From Chitinivibrionales bacterium (GTDB lineage: Bacteria; Fibrobacterota; Chitinivibrionia; Chitinivibrionales; WJKA01), in NCBI GenBank assembly GCA_014728295.1, contig WJLW01000127.1, positions 47,496 to 111,495 on the forward strand: a DNA stretch of 64,000 bases, in the 5' to 3' direction. Positions 9,211 to 18,949 of this stretch are shown piece after piece. Positions within the stretch are counted from its first letter, which is position 1; the number at the start of each line of letters is the position of its first letter. The notes below the pieces were generated by a model, which made no database searches, was not told the origin of the DNA, and saw only the letters and a list, made by a program, of their open reading frames with translations. Both the position numbers and the translations under genes were made by a program.

Positions 9211-9867
9211 TTGATATATTACAAATTTGCTGCAAAACGTACTTGTGATATTATAATATCCGCCTTCGGTTTGTTCATTTTATCCGGCCCTTTTGCGCTT
9301 ATTGCTTTAATTGTAAAGCTAAGCTCCAAAGGGCCGGTGTTTTATAAGCAATTGCGTGTCGGAAGATACGGTAAATGTTTTTACATATACAAATTTAGGT
9401 CGATGTACATCGATTCTGATATAAAAGGAAGCATTACCTCATCCAGAGACGCCCGGATAACTTCGGCAGGTCGGATATTAAGAAAGCTAAAGCTTGACGA
9501 GTTGCCCCAGCTTTGGAATGTGCTTGTGGGGGAAATGTCATTTGTGGGGCCGCGCCCGGATGTTCGAGGATATGCTGATGCCCTGGAGGGAGAAGACAGA
9601 ATAATTCTTGATTTCTTACCTGGTATTACCGGCCCCGCTACACTTTGCTTCAGGAATGAAGAGAAGTTGTTATCCCAAGCTGAAAATGTACAAGACTTCA
9701 ATGACAATTATCTCTGGCCTCGCAAAGTCAGCCTGAACAGGAAATATTGTCAGAATTGGTCCTTCGGAAAAGACCTTGGCTATATTCTTATAACATTTTT
9801 ACCGTTCCTGAACTGTATCCTGCATTTAGTCCCACAACAAGATAACATAGAACCAAAGAATGACTAA
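9211..9867 (+). CDS. Initiating phosphoglycosyltransferase (PglC-like, small)
   Basis: A 218-residue bacterial sugar transferase of the monotopic type. One N-terminal hydrophobic helix (residues about 12-34) precedes the catalytic domain, with YKFRSMY, KLDELPQLWN (Asp96-Glu97 as the predicted catalytic dyad) and FVGPRPD. Size and layout match PglC rather than the five-helix WbaP/WcaJ enzymes. PglC moves phospho-diacetylbacillosamine from UDP to undecaprenyl phosphate, starting the lipid-linked glycan. The start is a TTG two bases after the previous stop, with no strong ribosome site, so translation probably depends on coupling. It overlaps the aminotransferase gene by eight bases. Confidence 0.87.
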   Translation: MIYYKFAAKRTCDIIISAFGLFILSGPFALIALIVKLSSKGPVFYKQLRVGRYGKCFYIYKFRSMYIDSDIKGSITSSRDARITSAGRILRKLKLDELPQLWNVLVGEMSFVGPRPDVRGYADALEGEDRIILDFLPGITGPATLCFRNEEKLLSQAENVQDFNDNYLWPRKVSLNRKYCQNWSFGKDLGYILITFLPFLNCILHLVPQQDNIEPKND

Positions 9868-10996
9868 TCCAAATAGAATTTACTTATCGGCTCCTCATCT
9901 TAATGGCACAGAGATACAGTACGTAAAGAAAGCTTTTGCCTCGAATTGGATTGCGCCTGTAGGCCCGGATTTATCGGCATTCGAGCAGGAAGTATGCAAT
10001 TACACCGGGGCGAAGTATGCAGCCGCATTAAGCTCGGGCACAGCGGCTCTTCATCTGGCGCTTAAGATTGCTGGCGTCAGCGAAGGTGATGACGTGCTTT
10101 GTTCGACCTTTACTTTCGCCGGCAGTGTTTTCCCGATCATGTATCTGGGCGCAGCACCCGTATTCGTCGACAGCGATCTCCTGACCTGGAATATGGACCC
10201 ATTGCTGCTTGAACAGGCTATTCAGGATAAAGCGCGAAAGGGAAAGAAGCCGAAAGCTGCAGTCATAGTGCATCTATATGGACAAAGCGCAAATATGGAT
10301 GCGTTACTGGCAATATGCAATAAGTACGAAGTTGCAGTTGTTGAGGATGCCGCGGAATCGATGGGCGCTTATTACCGTGGCAAACACACGGGAACCATTG
10401 CGCCTTTAGGTGTTTTTTCATTTAACGGCAATAAAATTATCACAACATCCGGCGGCGGTATGCTCGTGGGGCAAGATAAAGATAATATCGATATCGCCCG
10501 GTATTATTCTACGCAATCGAGAAAGCCTGCAGCTCACTACGAGCATGAGGAAATTGGATATAATTATCGCATGAGCAATATTGTGGCGGCAATTGGGCGC
10601 GGGCAATTGATTACTCTGGAAGAGCGGGTAAAACGCAAGCGCGAGATATTTGACTACTATTATGAAAAATTAGGCCAGGTTTCCGGTGTGTCGTTTATGC
10701 CGGAAGCAGATTATGGTCGCGCAAACAGGTGGCTATCATGTTTGACGATAGATCCTGAATTTTCTGGCTGCACGCGTGAAGATGTTCGCCTTGCATTAGA
10801 ATGTGAAAATATTGAAAGCCGTCCTCTGTGGAAGCCGATGCACTTGCAGCCGGTTTTTCGGAAATATTCTGTTTATCTGAACGGGGTGTCTGAAAAGCTT
10901 TTCAAGACTGGCCTTTGTTTGCCTTCTGGTACTTCCTTAAGCTCTGATCAATTAGAGCGCATTACCAGATGCATTATGACTGCCATTAAAGTATAA
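9860..10996 (+). CDS. DegT-family aminotransferase, PglE-like
   Basis: A 378-residue PLP aminotransferase with an N-terminal RIYLSAPHLNG, SSGTAALHLAL for phosphate binding, VEDAAESMGA, and FSFNGNK with Lys192 as the predicted Schiff-base lysine, followed by TTSGGGM. This pattern and length resemble PglE and other UDP-4-keto-6-deoxy-GlcNAc 4-aminotransferases. Together with the PglC-like gene just upstream, the PglF-like dehydratase 70 bases downstream and the PglD-like acetyltransferase at 1.1 kb, it completes a predicted route to UDP-N,N'-diacetylbacillosamine. GC content rises from this gene onward, so it may belong to the resident rather than the exchanged part of the locus. Confidence 0.86.
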   Translation: MTNPNRIYLSAPHLNGTEIQYVKKAFASNWIAPVGPDLSAFEQEVCNYTGAKYAAALSSGTAALHLALKIAGVSEGDDVLCSTFTFAGSVFPIMYLGAAPVFVDSDLLTWNMDPLLLEQAIQDKARKGKKPKAAVIVHLYGQSANMDALLAICNKYEVAVVEDAAESMGAYYRGKHTGTIAPLGVFSFNGNKIITTSGGGMLVGQDKDNIDIARYYSTQSRKPAAHYEHEEIGYNYRMSNIVAAIGRGQLITLEERVKRKREIFDYYYEKLGQVSGVSFMPEADYGRANRWLSCLTIDPEFSGCTREDVRLALECENIESRPLWKPMHLQPVFRKYSVYLNGVSEKLFKTGLCLPSGTSLSSDQLERITRCIMTAIKV

Positions 10997-11070
10997 TTGT
11001 CATTTGGCGGTATCTACATGAACAAAACAGGCCATAACTTTATTTATTTGACTGAGCTTTGGTTGAGAAT

Positions 11071-12957
11071 ATGAAAGTTCCTTTCCCGAGTGTAATTGTA
11101 CGTAATCGCTTAGCGATAATTATCTTGCTGCATGCAATCTTTGCGGCAGGTTCGTTGTGTTTTTCATTTTTGCTACGGTTTGATTTTACGTTAGGGATAG
11201 AGCCATATCCTATGTTGTTCTTTTTATCTCTGCCGATCAACATAGCAATTTTTCTGGCATTCTCCGGAGTATTCAACTTATACCAGGGGATTTGGAGATA
11301 CGTAAGTGTGGAGGATTTAAAGGATATCGTTGCTGCGTCGGCATTAGCATCTTTAGTGTTCATGTTCATTATCATATTTAGTGGCAAATTTGAGGGCTAT
11401 CCCCGTTCCATTTACGTAATGAATTTTGCATTTTTTGTGATTTTCAGTGGCGGCACAAGGTTTACAATTCGCGTTTTTCGTGAATCATTCGCACCGCAGA
11501 GTGACACTGCCAAAAACGTCCTTATCATCGGCGCTGGCAGTGCCGGGAACGATGTTGTCAAGGCCCTTAAAACGGCCAAACTCAAAGATTATGTTCCGGT
11601 TGGCTTCATAGACAGAGACAAATCTACGCACGGAAAGCGCATGCAGGGCTTGAAAGTGCTGGGGGATTTGAAGTCGATGAAGTCGCAAATCAAAAAGCAC
11701 CGGGTCCACGAAGTCTTCATTGCCATTCCCGAAGCCACCAATCGGACCGTAAAAGAGATCATGCAAGCCGCCAAAATTCCCGAATGGGAAGTTAAATTCA
11801 AGATCGTCCCTTCCATGATGGACATTATGAGCGGCAAGTTGCGCATAAACCAGATACGGGATGTGTCGATCAACGATTTGCTCAGCCGGCCGAACATTAC
11901 GCTGGACGACACGCATGTGCGCAAGCAATTAACGGCAAAGACCGTGCTGATTACGGGCGCCGGCGGCTCGATCGGCAGCGAGATTTGCTACCAGGTTGCT
12001 GCGTACAAGCCGGCGCGCATGATACTTCTTGACGCGGGGGAGGAAAATGCGTATCACATCGATCAGGGGATAAAGAAACGACACAGTGATGAGGTTGCCA
12101 TTCATACCGTCGTCGGCAATATCGCCGATAATGGGTTTATGGATTTGCTGTTACGCGAGCATAAGGTCGACTTCATCTTCCATGCGGCGGCTTATAAGCA
12201 TGTGCATTTGATGGAATGGAATCCGCTTGCCTGTATCAAGAATAATGTGATGGCTACGGCAAACCTGGCAGCGTATGCGGAGCGATATGGCGTCAAGCAA
12301 TTTGTCATGATCTCGACGGATAAGGCAGTGAATCCGCGTGGATTGATGGGTATCTCCAAGCGTATTGCCGAGCGTGTCGTGCTGGAGCGTGATCCGTCCG
12401 GGACGTTGTTCAATGTCGTGCGGTTCGGCAATGTGCTGGGCTCGAGTGGAAGCGTAATTCCACACTTCCAGAGACTGATTCGGGAAGGCGGCCCCATAAC
12501 GGTGACCAGCCCGGAGGCAAAACGTTACTTTATGTCGATTCCCGAGGCCGTACAGCTTGTGCTGCAGGCGTCAACGTTGAATCAGTCAAACACGATTTTT
12601 CTACTTGATATGGGAGAGCCGGTGTTTATTGCCGATCTTGCGAAGAATTTGATTGAGCTTTCCGGATTGAAAGTCGGGGAGGATATTGAGATCGAGTATA
12701 CCGGTTTGCGGGCGGGGGAAAAGCTGTTTGAAGAGTTGTTGACAGAAAGCGAAGATATCGTTAAGACGCCCTTTGAAAAAATTCGCATGCAGAAGAACAA
12801 GAATTTTGATCCGGATAAGGTGAATAAGTTTGTGCATGATTTGCGGACGATTGTCGAGTTGGGAAATGTCAAGACGCTCTATGATAATATGAGTGACCTG
12901 GTTCCGGAAATGACGGGGCCGGATTTTAAGGAGTTTCGGGAGAATATGTTTGCGTAG
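11071..12957 (+). CDS. UDP-GlcNAc 4,6-dehydratase, PglF/WbpM/FlaA1 large type
   Basis: About 628 residues from the ATG at 11071; a TTG twelve bases upstream is an alternative. Four hydrophobic helices occupy roughly the first 130 residues. A CoA-binding-like Rossmann region (GAGSAGND) and then the catalytic SDR domain (TGAGGSIGSE near residue 300) follow. The usual SDR tyrosine is replaced by Met in GLMGISK, as is characteristic of the large PglF/WbpM dehydratases. The enzyme makes UDP-4-keto-6-deoxy-GlcNAc, the substrate of the PglE-like aminotransferase upstream. The neighbourhood fits the first step of diacetylbacillosamine synthesis, although WbpM-type use for other deoxy sugars is possible. 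Confidence 0.9.
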   Translation: MKVPFPSVIVRNRLAIIILLHAIFAAGSLCFSFLLRFDFTLGIEPYPMLFFLSLPINIAIFLAFSGVFNLYQGIWRYVSVEDLKDIVAASALASLVFMFIIIFSGKFEGYPRSIYVMNFAFFVIFSGGTRFTIRVFRESFAPQSDTAKNVLIIGAGSAGNDVVKALKTAKLKDYVPVGFIDRDKSTHGKRMQGLKVLGDLKSMKSQIKKHRVHEVFIAIPEATNRTVKEIMQAAKIPEWEVKFKIVPSMMDIMSGKLRINQIRDVSINDLLSRPNITLDDTHVRKQLTAKTVLITGAGGSIGSEICYQVAAYKPARMILLDAGEENAYHIDQGIKKRHSDEVAIHTVVGNIADNGFMDLLLREHKVDFIFHAAAYKHVHLMEWNPLACIKNNVMATANLAAYAERYGVKQFVMISTDKAVNPRGLMGISKRIAERVVLERDPSGTLFNVVRFGNVLGSSGSVIPHFQRLIREGGPITVTSPEAKRYFMSIPEAVQLVLQASTLNQSNTIFLLDMGEPVFIADLAKNLIELSGLKVGEDIEIEYTGLRAGEKLFEELLTESEDIVKTPFEKIRMQKNKNFDPDKVNKFVHDLRTIVELGNVKTLYDNMSDLVPEMTGPDFKEFRENMFA

Positions 12958-13109
12958 TTGATATAAAATATACGCATAGTGCCTGGAATCACTACATAAT
13001 AATGAATTCCCGACTCCACGGCAATGACATGGCATTGAACTTCAAAGCTTCGGATTCTTCCGGCGGGCTGCTTAAGCGCTCAATGGGGCGCCTAAGCGCA
13101 CATTCGAGC

Positions 13110-14651
13110 ATGAATAAAAATCGACTGCTGTTTGCAGTAATCACGGCCCTTCTGCTCCTCCAATTCCTCGGCCTCAACTTCGGCTTGCCGCAGCAGTACC
13201 ATCCCGATGAATACTACATCAACATAAAAACCTTCCAATTATTCAACAGTCTGAAAAATCTTGCATTCGAAAAAGACAAATACATGCTTGGGATTCGCTG
13301 GGTGTATTTTGCATCCTTTGTTGTGGTATTTGGAGTAGGCAGAGTTGTCGGGGCGTTTGAGTCGTTTGCCGATTATTACGCGCATTACTTTGCATTTGGG
13401 AATCCATACGTCGACGGTGCTTCGCCGTGGTTTTACCTGCCGCCGAGATGCATTTCCTTTCTGTTTTATGTCGGGTGTATCGTACTGGTGTACTTCATTG
13501 CGAAAAAGCTGGCGGGCAGGGATGAGTATCGTCATTTCCCCTGGATCGTAACGTTGACGGCGGTTTTATTGCCGGGGGGCTATTTGTATTCGCATTATGG
13601 GACGCGTGAGTCGGCTACCTGCTTTTTCACGCTGCTGATGATATACCACGCGGGATGGCTATTTCGGCCCGAGAAATGGTCGAGTGTGCTTGCCGGCGGA
13701 ATTTTGCTGGGGCTGGGCACCGGCATCAAAGAGAATGCCGGCATTTTCGTGGTGCTGTACGGCTTCAGGATGTTTTGGGCGATGAAAAAGGGGGTGTTGA
13801 GGTGGCCGCAACTGGCAGTGCACGGGGCAATCTTTACTGCAGCGACCTTCGGCGCTTTTTATCTGATCAATCCGCAACGTATTGCGCTAAGCAATGTGAA
13901 TCGGGTCGTTGCGTTGTACCGCAAAAGTGAGGATCGAAGATTTACGGTCGAATATTCGGCAACGCATGGGGTGTATCCGCTGGCATTCATGCGGGAATTT
14001 TCACTGCCGGGAATTGTACTTCTGGTGATTGGCGCGATAGTCGCATGGGTGAAGAAGCCGCAGACGCGTCAGATTGCGCTCATCGTGCTGGGAACCTACA
14101 TAGCACTGGACTTTACCAAAGCTACCGGACTCAAGGCCGACCGCTATATCATGAATGTATTTCTGCCGTTTTTGCTGGTTGGCGCGACCGGGCTCTATGC
14201 CTGGTTGCAGAAGAAAAGATGGACGCGTTGGATGTGGGTGCTGCCGACGGTCGTATTGCTGTTTAACGGCAGGGAGTTGGCATCGATATTTCTCAATTTC
14301 AACGGGCATGATACGCGCAGGGTGGCCGGTGCGTGGATTGATAAGCATGTCCCGCGCTCGAGCAGAATTGCACGGGAGACGATTTACACGCCGTATCTCG
14401 ATCCGGGGGAATATGACAGTGTGCATGTCGAATGGATCCTGGGGTTGCATGATCTCGATACGCTGCGTGCGCGTAAATTCGATTATCTGATAATCTCGCA
14501 TCAATTTCATTCCGGCTGGGCGTATGGCGAACATGTCAAGCAGAATTACGCAGCCTTCCTGCCGTATGCGGTAAAGAAATTCGATACCGCCTGGAGACCC
14601 CGCCTGAATAATTTCCACAGCCCGGCAATATGGGTATGCAAGATTCAATAA
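13110..14651 (+). CDS. GT39/PMT-like membrane glycosyltransferase
   Basis: About 513 residues if the ATG at 13110 is used; the frame is open back to 13002 but those 36 residues are polar and unlike a membrane protein start. The first helix is followed by QQYHPDEYY, the acidic first-loop motif of GT-C transferases such as PMT/ArnT (GT39). About ten further hydrophobic segments come next, and then a soluble periplasmic C-terminal domain of about 130 residues. Such enzymes use polyprenyl-phosphate sugars to glycosylate proteins or lipids on the outer face of the inner membrane. It follows the PglF-like gene by 150 bases and may use the same lipid carrier, though substrate is unknown. Confidence 0.75.
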   Translation: MNKNRLLFAVITALLLLQFLGLNFGLPQQYHPDEYYINIKTFQLFNSLKNLAFEKDKYMLGIRWVYFASFVVVFGVGRVVGAFESFADYYAHYFAFGNPYVDGASPWFYLPPRCISFLFYVGCIVLVYFIAKKLAGRDEYRHFPWIVTLTAVLLPGGYLYSHYGTRESATCFFTLLMIYHAGWLFRPEKWSSVLAGGILLGLGTGIKENAGIFVVLYGFRMFWAMKKGVLRWPQLAVHGAIFTAATFGAFYLINPQRIALSNVNRVVALYRKSEDRRFTVEYSATHGVYPLAFMREFSLPGIVLLVIGAIVAWVKKPQTRQIALIVLGTYIALDFTKATGLKADRYIMNVFLPFLLVGATGLYAWLQKKRWTRWMWVLPTVVLLFNGRELASIFLNFNGHDTRRVAGAWIDKHVPRSSRIARETIYTPYLDPGEYDSVHVEWILGLHDLDTLRARKFDYLIISHQFHSGWAYGEHVKQNYAAFLPYAVKKFDTAWRPRLNNFHSPAIWVCKIQ

Positions 14652-14841
14652 GTTGTAGAAAGCGTAAGCAAGTGCCGCCGATGTGGGCGTCATCCCGGTA
14701 GGCTGTGAAAAGCATGCCGGTAAGCGCAACATCCCCCTGATATATTTTCGGTACGTTTCAAAGTGCAGTTGCGTGCCGTAAGTCCGGTTTTTTCGCTGTT
14801 GGAGCCGGCGGATACGAAACATATTCTTATATGTGTGAGAG

Positions 14842-15585
14842 TTGAGCCTGGATGTGATACGCTTTAATGCAGTATTTCTTGTAGTGAGCCTGGTGAGTTT
14901 GACTGCATGGTCACTCGAGCCGACCGGTATCCGTGACAAATATGCGATCTACTTCAATGCTTCCTACAACGCCCGTCGCGGACATCTGGACATTCGCAAC
15001 ATGCGGCAGGATACCGCGCAGGAACCGCTTTTTCTCTGGGGCGGCGGGCTTGCGCGGCGCTATTATCTCAATAGGTGGTCGCGGCTGCAATTTGCCTTTT
15101 TCTTCAACGTGGGCGGCGTTGACGTCGATACCCTTGAAAATGCCCAGATTATTGAGAGCGGGGCCGTGAGCTTTCACGATCTGTATTACCGTCAGTCCTA
15201 TACCCATTTTGCTCTGGAGCCGGAACTGCATGTTTTTCTGCCCTCACGTCGCAAGGCCCTCCTCTACCTGCGCGCCGGGGCCGGATTCAACTTCATGAAG
15301 ATGGAAGAAAAAGGCCTGATTGATCTCGAAGACGAACTGTTTCGTTCACCGGTAGAAGTTCCGGATAATATGTCGGGACAATCATACAGCATAAATCCGC
15401 AAATTGGCGTCGGTGTTGAGTTTGCTGTCGGGGAGCGATCCAAATTAACGCTGTCATATCTTAACAAATACATGTTTCCGCTCGCGTATAAATTCAGCCG
15501 TTCGATGCCGCTTGGTGGCGTGGATTACTGGGAGAGCTTTCGAGTGCATATGCTGCAGATCGGACTGGCCTGGGCGGGTGAGTAA
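14842..15585 (+). CDS. Probable outer-membrane beta-barrel protein
   Basis: A 247-residue protein whose first 24 residues form a signal peptide (VFLVVSLVSLTAWS, cleavage probably before LEPTG). The rest alternates hydrophobic and polar residues with many aromatic strand ends, has few Cys and finishes in aromatic-rich strands (YWESF, MLQIGLAWAGE), as outer-membrane barrels and OmpW/PorT-like proteins do. No family was recognised. The frame opens with a TTG at 14842; a GTG at 14854 would also keep the signal peptide. A short ACATAT/ATATGT inverted repeat ends eight bases before the TTG. It stands alone between the GT39-like gene and the hybrid kinase. Confidence 0.6.
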   Translation: MSLDVIRFNAVFLVVSLVSLTAWSLEPTGIRDKYAIYFNASYNARRGHLDIRNMRQDTAQEPLFLWGGGLARRYYLNRWSRLQFAFFFNVGGVDVDTLENAQIIESGAVSFHDLYYRQSYTHFALEPELHVFLPSRRKALLYLRAGAGFNFMKMEEKGLIDLEDELFRSPVEVPDNMSGQSYSINPQIGVGVEFAVGERSKLTLSYLNKYMFPLAYKFSRSMPLGGVDYWESFRVHMLQIGLAWAGE

Positions 15586-15642
15586 ACTGAATAAAATCGG
15601 GGCATTTTCTGGGGCGCTGCCGTCGGGCAGATTCGAAAAAAA

Positions 15643-15671
15643 TTGTCTTTGTCAGCATATTGGTGTATAAT
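15643..15671 (+). promoter_or_regulatory. Sigma-70-type promoter for the hybrid kinase gene
   Basis: TTGTCT at 15643-15648 and a perfect TATAAT at 15666-15671 are separated by 17 bases. The predicted start of transcription, around 15678, leaves a leader of about 105 bases before the ATG at 15786. Confidence 0.6.
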
Positions 15672-15785
15672 ATGGCTGTGAATTTTTGAGGTAACGTCTG
15701 TTGAATGACATCTGATAGTATCCCGGCATCAGAGCTTGAGATGTTCCGGATGAATAGCTGTGGCTAAAGTAGGAATACTCTGCCA

Positions 15786-18266
15786 ATGAATATAATCTCG
15801 TCGATACTGAGTGAAAACTACTATTTCCTGGTAACAATCTTCACCGCGCTGTACAGTATTGGTATTATTATCTATTTGTCCGAGAGATTTCATTATTCAC
15901 GTCCCTCGCGTGGGTTGATCATATTCCTGGTCTACATTTTTCTGTGGTCGGTCAAAGATTCATTCATGTCCATTGTCCATGATCAGTTGACGACCAGTCA
16001 GTTGCTGACCATGGCTGTCGTGCTTTCGCCATTGTGGTTGTTCAGCCCCAATGCGGCATTTTCGATGCTGATCAGCGTGTATAACTCGGCGGCGCCGCTC
16101 AACAGGCGATTTCGGAAGGTAAAGCAGGTACATGTGCTTATGGCGGGTATGTCGTTGACACTGTACTTAGTATCATTAATCAATCCAGCCTTTATGTTCG
16201 CCACCTTTTCAAAGGGGACGCTTGATTATAATTACAGCGCAGGTCCCGCTTTTTATCTGTTCTTCGCCGTAATCCTGCTGGCCTCGGTGGTGCCGAGCAT
16301 CTCCTTGCTGAGGATATCACTCAACGCCAGAAAGTCCGAAGCCTTTTTTGTCGGCGCCGGGGCGCTTTTTTCTCTGGCGGTCATTATTCCCGGCAATATT
16401 ATTCCGCCAATCATCGCTGAATCGCTCACTCGGCGCATGGGATGCCTCAGTGTTTCAATTATGTGTGGATTCACCTTTTTGGGCATCGTGAAGTATGGCC
16501 ATATTTTTTCGGTGGAGGCGCTCAAAAGCGAAAAAGAGCGCTGGAAGAACATCAGCCTGAGCCTGCAAACGCTTGTCGAGCAGATTGACGTAAATCAGAT
16601 GTTTCAAAGTATCTGCTCCTATGCCAATGAAATTTCCGAATCCGAATTTGTATGCGTTCTAACCTTCAACACGGATTTGAAATCCTACCAGGTTAAGGCG
16701 CTGGCCTACAGGGACGACCCGGTCGTTGAGGGAGTGCTTCCAAAATTGCCGGTGACACTGTATGCGACTCACTCCTGCGAAAATGCACCACAGTTGCAGG
16801 CATTTTTGCATTCCAGAGAAATTCAGCAGGCGATTAATGCACGGGATATCTTTGCGGAAATTATTGATGAACAGATAGCGGCAAAGGCAAATGAACAACT
16901 TCAGCTTCAACAGATTGTTTCGGTTCCCATCATGCACCGCAAAAAGATACAGGGCGCAATGCTGTTTTTCCGCAGGTACACGACCGAGGAGAAAAGCACC
17001 TTCAAGGTGTTTTCCATGCAATGTTCGCTTATTTTGAAGTTTTCGTCGCAAATTCGGGAGTTGCAGGGAAAGAAAAAACTCGAAGAAGCACTGGTTCAGG
17101 CTCAGAAAATGGAAGCGATCGGGCTGCTTGCCGGCGGGGTCGCGCACGATTTCAATAATTTGCTTGCAGGAATATCGGGATTTGCACGGCTCATTAAACG
17201 CAAGCATACCAGAGACAATCCCGGACTGGAAACATTCGTCGATCCGATTATAGATGCAACAGTCAAGGGCTCGGCGCTCACCAAACAGTTGCTGGCCTTT
17301 GCCCGCAAGGGTAATTACCAGGTCGTAGCACTCGATGCAGAAGAGATTGTTCAGGATGTAATCGGGCTGCTCAGTCGTACCATCGATAAGCGTATCGAGA
17401 TAAAAACCGTATTTCAAGCGACTTCGCCGGTAATTATGGGCGATCCGGCGCAGGTGCAGAATGCCCTGCTTAATCTGGGCCTCAACTCACGCGATGCCAT
17501 GCCCAACGGAGGTGTTTTGACCTATGCGACAGCGGCGGTCACGGTGGATGACGCTACACAGCAGCCTGATAAATATCGCATGCAGCCGGGAGACTATGTC
17601 GTCATAATTGTATCGGATACCGGAATCGGCATGGACAACGATACCTGCCAGCGTATGTTCGAGCCGTTTTTTACCACCAAAGCAACCGGCAAAGGTACCG
17701 GGCTGGGGCTGGCCGGCGTCTATGGAGCGGTCAAAGGGCATAACGGCTATGTTGAGGTGGAATCGTCGCCCGGTGCGGGAACCGAAATCAAAGTACTCTT
17801 TCCGGCGGCGGTTGACAAAAGCGCAAATAAAGCTCCGGCGAAATTCGATAATGCAGTAGTAAACGGCAAAGGCCACGTCCTCATCGTTGACGATGAAGAT
17901 ATTGTCCGCGACAGCTCCAAAGCCATTCTCACCGAACTGGGCTACTCGGTTTCGCTGTGCAAGGACGGTAAAGAGGCTATCGAGTTGTACAAAAAGCGCT
18001 CCCGCGACATCGATTTGGTGATACTGGATATGATTATGCCGGTGATGGGTGGTTATGATTGCTTTTCCGAGCTGCAAAAGATAAACCCTGATGTAAAAGC
18101 AATTATTGCCACCGGATATTCCATATCGGAGGATACGCAGCGCATCGCGACCAAGGGTATCGCGGGATTTATTCAAAAGCCGTTTGATGACTGCCAGCTT
18201 TCACAAATCATCGCCAATGCCCTAAATCAAACCACTCGACAAGGCGCTGCTTCAGCTCGCGGTTAA
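15786..18266 (+). CDS. Hybrid sensor histidine kinase with 7TM-like N-terminus and receiver
   Basis: An 826-residue protein. About seven to eight membrane segments fill residues 10-245 (7TMR-HisK-like), followed by a GAF-like region at about 255-420. The kinase core has AGGVAHDFNNLL with His454 as phosphoacceptor, then a HATPase domain with N-box, DTGIGMD and GKGTGLGLAGVYG. The HDFNN H-box is typical of HisKA kinases related to NtrB/PAS hybrids. A C-terminal receiver (LIVDDED, phosphoacceptor Asp748 in LDMIMPVMGG) ends the protein. It probably senses a membrane or periplasmic signal and relays phosphate to an unlinked regulator. Its last 58 bases overlap the convergent lipoate-ligase-like gene. 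Confidence 0.92.
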   Translation: MNIISSILSENYYFLVTIFTALYSIGIIIYLSERFHYSRPSRGLIIFLVYIFLWSVKDSFMSIVHDQLTTSQLLTMAVVLSPLWLFSPNAAFSMLISVYNSAAPLNRRFRKVKQVHVLMAGMSLTLYLVSLINPAFMFATFSKGTLDYNYSAGPAFYLFFAVILLASVVPSISLLRISLNARKSEAFFVGAGALFSLAVIIPGNIIPPIIAESLTRRMGCLSVSIMCGFTFLGIVKYGHIFSVEALKSEKERWKNISLSLQTLVEQIDVNQMFQSICSYANEISESEFVCVLTFNTDLKSYQVKALAYRDDPVVEGVLPKLPVTLYATHSCENAPQLQAFLHSREIQQAINARDIFAEIIDEQIAAKANEQLQLQQIVSVPIMHRKKIQGAMLFFRRYTTEEKSTFKVFSMQCSLILKFSSQIRELQGKKKLEEALVQAQKMEAIGLLAGGVAHDFNNLLAGISGFARLIKRKHTRDNPGLETFVDPIIDATVKGSALTKQLLAFARKGNYQVVALDAEEIVQDVIGLLSRTIDKRIEIKTVFQATSPVIMGDPAQVQNALLNLGLNSRDAMPNGGVLTYATAAVTVDDATQQPDKYRMQPGDYVVIIVSDTGIGMDNDTCQRMFEPFFTTKATGKGTGLGLAGVYGAVKGHNGYVEVESSPGAGTEIKVLFPAAVDKSANKAPAKFDNAVVNGKGHVLIVDDEDIVRDSSKAILTELGYSVSLCKDGKEAIELYKKRSRDIDLVILDMIMPVMGGYDCFSELQKINPDVKAIIATGYSISEDTQRIATKGIAGFIQKPFDDCQLSQIIANALNQTTRQGAASARG

Positions 18267-18873
18267 ACAGCGAGACGATGCCGGAGGTTGACTGCGCTGC
18301 ATTTTCTCTGCTCAGGGTTGTGCAAAATTCGAGATGGGGGCGCGCGCCGCGATATTGCGGCTCTTTTGGCGGGTGGTGTAAATAACGTTCGATTAGCTGC
18401 AATTCCGAATCCACCATAAGCGAGGACTGGTAATAGTAGCGCAATGGTCTCTGTGAAAGATACAACGAACTGCCAAGCACTTTTTTGCCGTCTATGGCAA
18501 GATCGCTCAAACCCTTTTCCTGAATGGCGAGATGGGAAGCGTATTCGCCAAGCAGGGAGATCATGGCAAGATGGATGCGTGAGAATAGAGAGGCAATGGA
18601 ATCTTCCCGTCGGCGCAGTCCGGCAACTATCGTAATAACCATACCCGGTGACAGCACAACAGTACCGCCGCCGCCGCGTCGTTTGATGACGGGGACCTTG
18701 TCCTGATCGCACAAATCAAGATTGATTTCCTTTTCGGGTTTGCATGCCGGCCCATGGATGACTTCAACCCTATCCTGTTCGTATGCAAAAACCCAGGGAA
18801 GGTGTTGCGTTGCTCCATAAAGAAACAAGCCGTCGTTTTTCCTGAGGGGTGGGGGGAATTTCGGCAGATCCAT
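18208..18873 (-). CDS. Lipoate-protein ligase-like (BPL/LplA/LipB family) protein
   Basis: About 221 residues from the ATG at 18873, which has a GGAATG ribosome-site-like sequence; a GTG start at 18936 would add 21 residues. RRGGGGTVVLSPG is the substrate-binding glycine motif of lipoyl ligases and octanoyltransferases (RRxGGGxV), and DGKKVLGSS supplies the conserved lysine (Lys-(x)-G-S). These enzymes attach lipoate or octanoate to 2-oxoacid dehydrogenase or GcvH lysines, or act as amidotransferases. The protein is shorter than LplA and lacks its C-terminal accessory domain, so LipM/LipL-like activity is possible. It overlaps the kinase gene by 59 bases tail to tail. Confidence 0.78.
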   Translation of the reverse strand: MDLPKFPPPLRKNDGLFLYGATQHLPWVFAYEQDRVEVIHGPACKPEKEINLDLCDQDKVPVIKRRGGGGTVVLSPGMVITIVAGLRRREDSIASLFSRIHLAMISLLGEYASHLAIQEKGLSDLAIDGKKVLGSSLYLSQRPLRYYYQSSLMVDSELQLIERYLHHPPKEPQYRGARPHLEFCTTLSRENAAQSTSGIVSLFNRELKQRLVEWFDLGHWR

Positions 18874-18949
18874 GCATTCCAAAATATACCAGCGACCGCA
18901 CAAGTGCAATTGACAAATTACTTCCCGGCTTAGCACGCGATACTATATT

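Noticed and set aside
13002..13109. N-terminal extension of the GT39-like protein
   Set aside because: The frame is open, but residues 1-36 are polar and low in hydrophobicity and precede a clear first membrane helix; the ATG at 13110 fits better.
14652..14841. Riboswitch (c-di-GMP type) before the barrel gene
   Set aside because: The gap has short dyads but lacks the conserved core bases of the known c-di-GMP riboswitch classes.
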